NCBI GenBank assembly: GCA_018903015.1
Contig: JAHIPR010000131.1
Coordinates: 1-8,581 of the forward strand
Length of the DNA stretch: 8,581 bases
From: a bacterium
Lineage (GTDB): Bacteria; Atribacterota; JS1; SB-45; 34-128
Reading direction: 5' to 3'
Shown: positions 4,445-8,581 of the stretch, piece by piece
Layout: the number at the start of each line of letters is the position of its first letter
How positions within the stretch are numbered: the stretch's first letter is position 1
Made by a program: the position numbers and the translations under genes
Notes under the pieces: generated by a model
What the model was told of the DNA's origin: nothing
The model's database searches: none
The model's input: the letters and a program-made list of their open reading frames with translations, nothing else

Positions 4445-7090
4445 GTGAAATACATGTCTAGTGGCGAAATCAGAGAAAAATTTTTAAAATTCTTCGAAAG
4501 CAAAGGACACAAAATAACCAAGAGCGCTTCCCTCGTACCTTCAGATCCCAGTATTTTACTAACCATTGCCGGAATGGTCCCCTTTAAGCCAATATTTTTA
4601 GGCCAGGTTAAATCATCATTAAAAAGAGCTGTCTCCAGCCAGAAATGCATTCGGACAAACGATATTGAAAATGTAGGAAAGACCGCCCGACACCATACTT
4701 TTTTCGAAATGTTAGGAAACTTTTCTTTTGGCGATTATTTCAAAGAAGATGCCATTAAATGGGCCTGGGAATTTTTTACTGAAGTTATAGGATTTCCTGA
4801 AGAAAGATTATGGATCTCCATATTTAAAGATGATGACGAATCCTATGATATCTGGCACAATCTTATAGGTCTTCCCGAAAAAAGAATTGTCAGATTGGGG
4901 GAAAAAGATAATTTTTGGAAAGTAGGTCCGACTGGACCTTGCGGGCCTTGTTCCGAAATATATATAGATTTAGGCGAAGAGAAGGCATCAAAAGAGGGCG
5001 GAGGGGTAAGTGTCGATGAAAGATATCTGGAATTATGGAATTTGGTGTTTATGCAATACAATCGCGAGGAAGACGGTTCATTGACTCCTTTGCCCAAAAA
5101 AAATATCGATACCGGTTTAGGTTTAGAAAGAATCGCCTCTGTTTTACAAAAAGTTGATACAGACTTTGAAACAGATTTATTCTTACCCATTATAGAATTT
5201 GTTGCCCAAAACGCAGGTATAAAATATAAAGAAGACCAGAAAAAGGACTTAGCTCTAAAGGTAATTGCTGATCATGTAAGGGCTTTGGTTTTTATGGTTT
5301 CTGATGGGATAGTCCCTTCCAATGAAGGCAGGGGTTATGTTCTTCGAATGCTATTAAGAAGAGCTTTTCGCTATGGAAAGGTTATTAACTATAACCAACC
5401 ATTTTTATATGAAGCAGCTACGGTAGTAATAGGTTTAATGAAAGAAGTATATCCGGAAACCTATAAAGAGGAAAATCGTATCTGCCAGGTAATCCTTGCC
5501 GAAGAAAAGAGATTCCAGGAAACTTTAAATATTGGAATACAAATATTAGATAATTTAAAGGAAGAATTAAAACAAAAAAATAAAGATAAACTGAGTGGAA
5601 GAGATGCATTTAAACTTTATGATACATATGGGTTTCCTTTAGAGTTAACCAGGGATATCCTGGAAGAAGATGGCTTCGGGATTGAAGAAGATGATTTTAA
5701 AAATGAAATGAAAATTCAGAAGGAAAGATCCAGAGAATCGTGGGTAAAAACCAAAGCGAGCGCCGAAGATGATAAAATTAATCAGAAATTATACCAGGAT
5801 ATTTTAAAAGAACGGGGGGAGACAGAATTTTTAGGATATGATTCTGTTGATGCAAAAAGTAAGGTAATTGCTATTACCAAAGAAGATAAATTGGTAGATA
5901 AGGCAAGAGCGGGAGATATTTGCAAAATATTTCTAGAGAAGACACCATTTTATGCTGAAAAAGGCGGACAGATTGGAGATAAGGGAGTTATAACCTCTAC
6001 ATCTAAAAACAATCTATTAGTAGAAATATTAGATACCCAAGCTCCTGCCGAAGGTCTAATTGCTCATTTTGCCGAAATAAGTAAAGGGGAAATAAAAGTT
6101 GGCGAGGAAGTATTTGCCAGGGTAGATTCATTACAAAGGAAAGCAATTGCTCGAAATCATACTGCTACTCATCTTCTGCATGGTGCACTTAGAGATGTAT
6201 TGGGCGACCACGTTAAACAATCCGGCTCCGCAGTAAACAACCATCATCTTCGTTTCGATTTTAACCATTTTGCTCCTTTAACTATGGAAGAGTTAGAAAA
6301 AATAGAAAATTTAGTAAACGAAAAAATATTGGAGGAGTTAAAAGTAGAAACGAAGATTAGCACTTTTGATAAAGCAAAAGAAATGGGAGCGATAGCTCTC
6401 TTTGGCGAAAAATATGGCGAACAGGTAAGAGTGGTAAAAATCGGAGAATTCAGCTTAGAATTATGCGGAGGGACTCATCTAAATTCTACTTCCAATATTG
6501 GCCTGTTCAAAATATTGAATGAAGAGGGTATAGGAAGCGGCTTAAGAAGGATTGAAGCAGTAACCGGAATTAGAGCTTTAAAATATATTAAAGAAAAAGA
6601 AAGTATTATCAAAGAAGTTTCGGACAAATTACAAACCATACCCTCTGAAATACCAGTAAAGATTAATCAGATAATAGATGATGCTAATCATATGAAAAAG
6701 AAAATTAAAATTATTCGTAATAAGTTAGCCCATTATGAAGTTGATAAATTACTATTTAAAAAGAAGGAAATTAAAGGAGTAAATATTATATCACTCAAAG
6801 TTGAAGCAGAAGATAATAATGACTTAAGGAATTGGGGAGACTTAATTAAAGATAAGATGAAATCTGGCATTGTAGTATTGGGGACAGAATTAGATAATGG
6901 CAAAGTTGCATTATTGGCAATGGTTACCGATGATTTAGCAGAAAAAGGTTACAATGCCGGAAATATCATAAAGGATATTGCCCCTATAGTTGGTGGAAAA
7001 GGCGGGGGAAAGAAAACTATGGCTCAGGCCGGAGGGTCAAAAGCAGATAAACTAAATCAGGCATTAGAAAAAGTATACGAAATTATTTAA
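4445..7090 (+). CDS. alaS: Alanyl-tRNA synthetase
   Basis: This 881-residue class II synthetase charges tRNA-Ala with alanine in the cytosol and edits mischarged Ser/Gly-tRNA-Ala. It is about the length of E. coli AlaRS (876). The N-terminus SSGEIREKFLKFFESKGH is typical. The motif 2 region KCIRTNDIEN starts near residue 67, and motif 3 GLGLERIASV is at 224-233. The editing domain has the zinc ligands H572 and H576 (HTATH) and C674 and H678 (CGGTH). The C-terminal C-Ala domain (about 740-881) ends with the glycine-rich GGKGGGK at 850-856. All expected modules are present and uninterrupted. GTG 4445 is chosen on Shine-Dalgarno position and because MKYM is a common AlaRS opening; ATG 4454 is the fallback and removes three residues. 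The gene is followed after 46 bases by ruvX, a neighbour order common in Firmicutes but here without ireB between them. Confidence 0.98.
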   Translation: MKYMSSGEIREKFLKFFESKGHKITKSASLVPSDPSILLTIAGMVPFKPIFLGQVKSSLKRAVSSQKCIRTNDIENVGKTARHHTFFEMLGNFSFGDYFKEDAIKWAWEFFTEVIGFPEERLWISIFKDDDESYDIWHNLIGLPEKRIVRLGEKDNFWKVGPTGPCGPCSEIYIDLGEEKASKEGGGVSVDERYLELWNLVFMQYNREEDGSLTPLPKKNIDTGLGLERIASVLQKVDTDFETDLFLPIIEFVAQNAGIKYKEDQKKDLALKVIADHVRALVFMVSDGIVPSNEGRGYVLRMLLRRAFRYGKVINYNQPFLYEAATVVIGLMKEVYPETYKEENRICQVILAEEKRFQETLNIGIQILDNLKEELKQKNKDKLSGRDAFKLYDTYGFPLELTRDILEEDGFGIEEDDFKNEMKIQKERSRESWVKTKASAEDDKINQKLYQDILKERGETEFLGYDSVDAKSKVIAITKEDKLVDKARAGDICKIFLEKTPFYAEKGGQIGDKGVITSTSKNNLLVEILDTQAPAEGLIAHFAEISKGEIKVGEEVFARVDSLQRKAIARNHTATHLLHGALRDVLGDHVKQSGSAVNNHHLRFDFNHFAPLTMEELEKIENLVNEKILEELKVETKISTFDKAKEMGAIALFGEKYGEQVRVVKIGEFSLELCGGTHLNSTSNIGLFKILNEEGIGSGLRRIEAVTGIRALKYIKEKESIIKEVSDKLQTIPSEIPVKINQIIDDANHMKKKIKIIRNKLAHYEVDKLLFKKKEIKGVNIISLKVEAEDNNDLRNWGDLIKDKMKSGIVVLGTELDNGKVALLAMVTDDLAEKGYNAGNIIKDIAPIVGGKGGGKKTMAQAGGSKADKLNQALEKVYEII

Positions 7091-7098
7091 ACAGTATG

Positions 7099-7130
7099 TA
7101 GTATCGATACTAATTTAATTGGAGAATTAA
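7099..7130 (+). promoter_or_regulatory. alaS-ruvX intergenic palindrome and Shine-Dalgarno hairpin
   Basis: Two symmetric elements fill the 46-base gap. TAGTATCGATACTA (7099-7112) is a perfect 14-base palindrome. Directly after it, TTAATT (7115-7120) and AATTAA (7125-7130) are perfect complements around GGAG (7121-7124), the only Shine-Dalgarno-like sequence for ruvX. The linear distance from GGAG to the TTG start is 12 bases. Folding the 6-bp arm would shorten it to about 6. The hairpin is pure A-T and weak, so a function is a guess. Confidence 0.35.
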
Positions 7131-7136
7131 TTCATT

Positions 7137-7568
7137 TTGAGAATTTTAGGAATAGATTTAGGCGAAAAAAGAATCGGAATTTCTATCAGTGACGAATTGG
7201 GAATTACCGCTCAGGGCCTGCCGACAATTAATTCAATTAACGAAATAGAAGATTTAAACCATATAAAAGAGATTATCGAAAAATATGGGGTAACAAAAAT
7301 AATTTTAGGTTTACCCAAAAATATGAACGGGTCTTTGGGTAAGCAGGCCCAAAAGGCTATGTCCTTTGGAGAAAAACTTAAATCATTCTTCCAGCTGTCC
7401 GTAGAGTTAGAAGATGAAAGATTAAGCACCAGCAAAGCTGAAAAATTTTTAATTGAAACTGATCGAAGCAGAAAAAAAAGAAAAAAAGTTATTGATAAAA
7501 TGTCAGCAGTGATAATTCTCCAATCTTTTTTGGATAGAAGGATGATGAACAAAGAGATAAAAAAATGA
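7137..7568 (+). CDS. ruvX: RuvX / YqgF-family RNase H-fold nuclease
   Basis: This 143-residue protein belongs to the YqgF family (putative Holliday junction resolvase; in E. coli linked to 16S rRNA 5'-end processing). The RNase H-like fold opens with RILGIDLGEKRIGIS, where D7 is the first catalytic acid. E94 in LEDERLST and D120 in VIDKMSA complete the expected acidic triad. ILGLPKNMNGSLG (56-68) is the conserved family loop. Length is normal for the family (about 140). The start is TTG 7137: it is the only codon that gives the family's usual M-R-I-L-G-I-D opening, and no ATG is available upstream. A weak, distant GGAG precedes it, so translation may be modest or coupled to alaS. Its last codons overlap mltG as ATGA. 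Confidence 0.93.
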   Translation: MRILGIDLGEKRIGISISDELGITAQGLPTINSINEIEDLNHIKEIIEKYGVTKIILGLPKNMNGSLGKQAQKAMSFGEKLKSFFQLSVELEDERLSTSKAEKFLIETDRSRKKRKKVIDKMSAVIILQSFLDRRMMNKEIKK

Positions 7569-8518
7569 ACTTTATTAATAAATTGTTTTTTATGTTTTCT
7601 CTGGTTTTTTTGATTACTCTCTTATTTACTACCGCTATATATTTCCCTTTAGAAGAAAATTCTACTACCCAAAAAGTTGTTAATATCCCCTCAGGTACTA
7701 ACACCAGAGAGATTGTGGATGTATTAGAAAAAAATGAAATCATTAGAAAAAATAATTATACAATCAGAATTTTAACCAAATTATTGAAGTTAGAAGACCA
7801 ATTAAAATATGGTGAATATATCCTCAGCCCCTCAATGAATATGCTCCAAATACTGGATAAATTATTAAAGGGAGAAGTAATAACCTACAAAATAACTATT
7901 CCAGAAGGTTTTACTTATAATCAAATTGCAGAACTACTGGAAAAAAAGGAGATCGTAGAGAAAGAAGCTTTTTTAAAATTAGTAAAAGATAGCGAAAAAA
8001 CTTCGGAAGGTTACCTATTCCCTGACACCTACGAAGTACCTAAAAAATACGGAGCAGAAAAGATGGTCAAAGTAATGTTATCCAATTTTAATCAAATAGC
8101 TATAGAAAATAAATTTACAGATGGAGCTGAAGAAATAGGATTTTCTCTGGATGAAATCATTATTTTAGCTTCAATTATCGAGAAGGAAGCTAAATTTAGT
8201 AATGAAAAAAATAAAGTATCGGCTGTTTTTCATAATCGATTAGAAATAGGTATGAAATTACAATCCTGCGCCACTATTCAGTATATTTTAGGAAAACCGA
8301 AAGAAAGATTAGACGAAAACGATTTACAAATAGATTCTCCCTACAACACTTATCTTTATAAAGGTCTTCCTCCCGGTCCAATCTGTAATCCCGGGCTCGA
8401 TTCAATTATAGCTGCCCTTGAACCAGAAGAAGGAGATTATTTATTTTTCGTATTGGGAGAAGATGGCAGACATATATTTTCCAAAACCTATCAGGAGCAT
8501 TTAAGGAATAAAAAATAA
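7565..8518 (+). CDS. mltG: Endolytic murein transglycosylase MltG (YceG-like)
   Basis: This 317-residue membrane-anchored enzyme cleaves nascent peptidoglycan glycan strands and is thought to set their length. One N-terminal transmembrane helix (about residues 5-28, mostly Leu/Phe/Ile/Val after a lysine) leaves the rest outside the membrane. A LysM-like segment (about 37-105) contains IPSGTNTREIVDVLEKN, followed by IPEGFTYNQIAELLEKK at 112-128. The catalytic part has EGYLFPDTYEVP (148-159) and ASIIEKEA (202-209), with E206 the expected catalytic glutamate. HNRLEIGMKLQSCATIQY (223-240) and SPYNTYLYKGLPPGPICNPG (258-277) follow. It is slightly shorter than E. coli MltG (340) but no motif is missing. 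ATG 7565 overlaps the ruvX stop (ATGA), which implies translational coupling, and only a weak AGAG lies upstream. Confidence 0.96.
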   Translation: MNFINKLFFMFSLVFLITLLFTTAIYFPLEENSTTQKVVNIPSGTNTREIVDVLEKNEIIRKNNYTIRILTKLLKLEDQLKYGEYILSPSMNMLQILDKLLKGEVITYKITIPEGFTYNQIAELLEKKEIVEKEAFLKLVKDSEKTSEGYLFPDTYEVPKKYGAEKMVKVMLSNFNQIAIENKFTDGAEEIGFSLDEIIILASIIEKEAKFSNEKNKVSAVFHNRLEIGMKLQSCATIQYILGKPKERLDENDLQIDSPYNTYLYKGLPPGPICNPGLDSIIAALEPEEGDYLFFVLGEDGRHIFSKTYQEHLRNKK

Positions 8519-8563
8519 AAAAAAGTTTCCAAAAAGTGCCTGGCACCTTTTGGCAACTTTTTT
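8519..8563. terminator. Near-perfect 45-base palindrome after mltG (GTGCCTGGCAC core), possible bidirectional terminator or REP-like repeat
   Basis: Two 22-base arms, 8519-8540 and 8542-8563, are complementary at 20 positions around a central T at 8541. The centre is GTGCCTGGCAC (8536-8546). The left arm begins in an A run (8517-8524) and the right arm ends in TTTTTT (8558-8563). A strong stem followed by a T tract fits an intrinsic terminator for mltG, and the mirror arrangement would work on the other strand too. However, the stem is unusually long, and the SD of the next gene starts immediately after it. GTGCCTGGCACC palindromes recur as dispersed repeats in several anaerobe genomes (from memory), so a mobile REP/MITE-like origin is equally possible. 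Confidence 0.6.
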
Positions 8564-8576
8564 AAGGAGTGAGATT

Positions 8577-8581
8577 ATGAA
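8577..8581 (+). CDS. Start of the next gene (5' fragment only)
   Basis: An ideal Shine-Dalgarno AAGGAG (8564-8569) sits 7 bases before ATG 8577, and the window ends two bases after that start codon. This strongly suggests another + strand gene, but nothing can be said about its product. Confidence 0.6.

Noticed and set aside
4333..4650. A - strand frame of 105 codons over the alaS start
   Set aside because: It is antisense to the conserved AlaRS N-terminus and the repeat, has no recognisable motif, and its composition is that of a shadow frame.

Overview
This is an AT-rich bacterial chromosome segment with every recognisable gene on the + strand. The codon choice is A/T-ending and lysine-, isoleucine- and glutamate-rich. 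The gene content is a translation, cell-envelope and DNA-maintenance neighbourhood: rpsA-like, pilB-like, a small GIY-YIG nuclease, alaS, ruvX, mltG, and the first codon of another gene. The alaS-ruvX-mltG order recalls low-GC Firmicutes, but the small ireB gene usually found between alaS and ruvX there is missing. A seven-domain S1 protein and a lone pilB are also not the standard Firmicutes layout. The dispersed repeats resemble those of uncultivated anaerobe genomes, Atribacterota-like or Clostridia-like; the sequence alone does not settle the phylum.

Layout. Bases 1-83 hold a degenerate 7-bp tandem repeat (ACGCTNN) and the rpsA ribosome binding site. Bases 84-2072 encode a seven-S1-domain RNA-binding protein. 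Bases 2108-3823 encode a PilB/GspE-family pilus ATPase whose N-terminus carries two MshEN-type motifs. Bases 3824-4444 form an accessory island inserted ahead of alaS. It begins with a second heptad tract in the opposite orientation to the first. A GIY-YIG nuclease gene follows, boxed between inverted copies of a 'TGTCATTGCGAGG...GCAATCCC' repeat. The island ends with a plausible -10 element and the Shine-Dalgarno site of alaS. Bases 4445-7090 encode full-length alanyl-tRNA synthetase. RuvX (7137-7568) and MltG (7565-8518) follow, overlapping by ATGA. An almost perfect 45-bp palindrome with flanking A and T runs (8519-8563) then separates mltG from the next gene, of which only the start at 8577 is visible.

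How the parts relate. The S1 protein and AlaRS serve translation, RuvX serves rRNA processing or DNA repair, MltG trims nascent peptidoglycan glycans, and PilB powers pilus extension, probably under cyclic-di-GMP control. These genes are ordinary. The unusual material lies in the non-genic DNA. The nuclease gene sits exactly inside terminal inverted repeats, its 5' repeat supplies the start codon, and its 3' repeat begins 4 bases after its stop. This is the best candidate here for a poorly described mobile unit. The heptad tracts and the GTGCCTGGCAC palindrome are further repeat families worth a genome-wide count.
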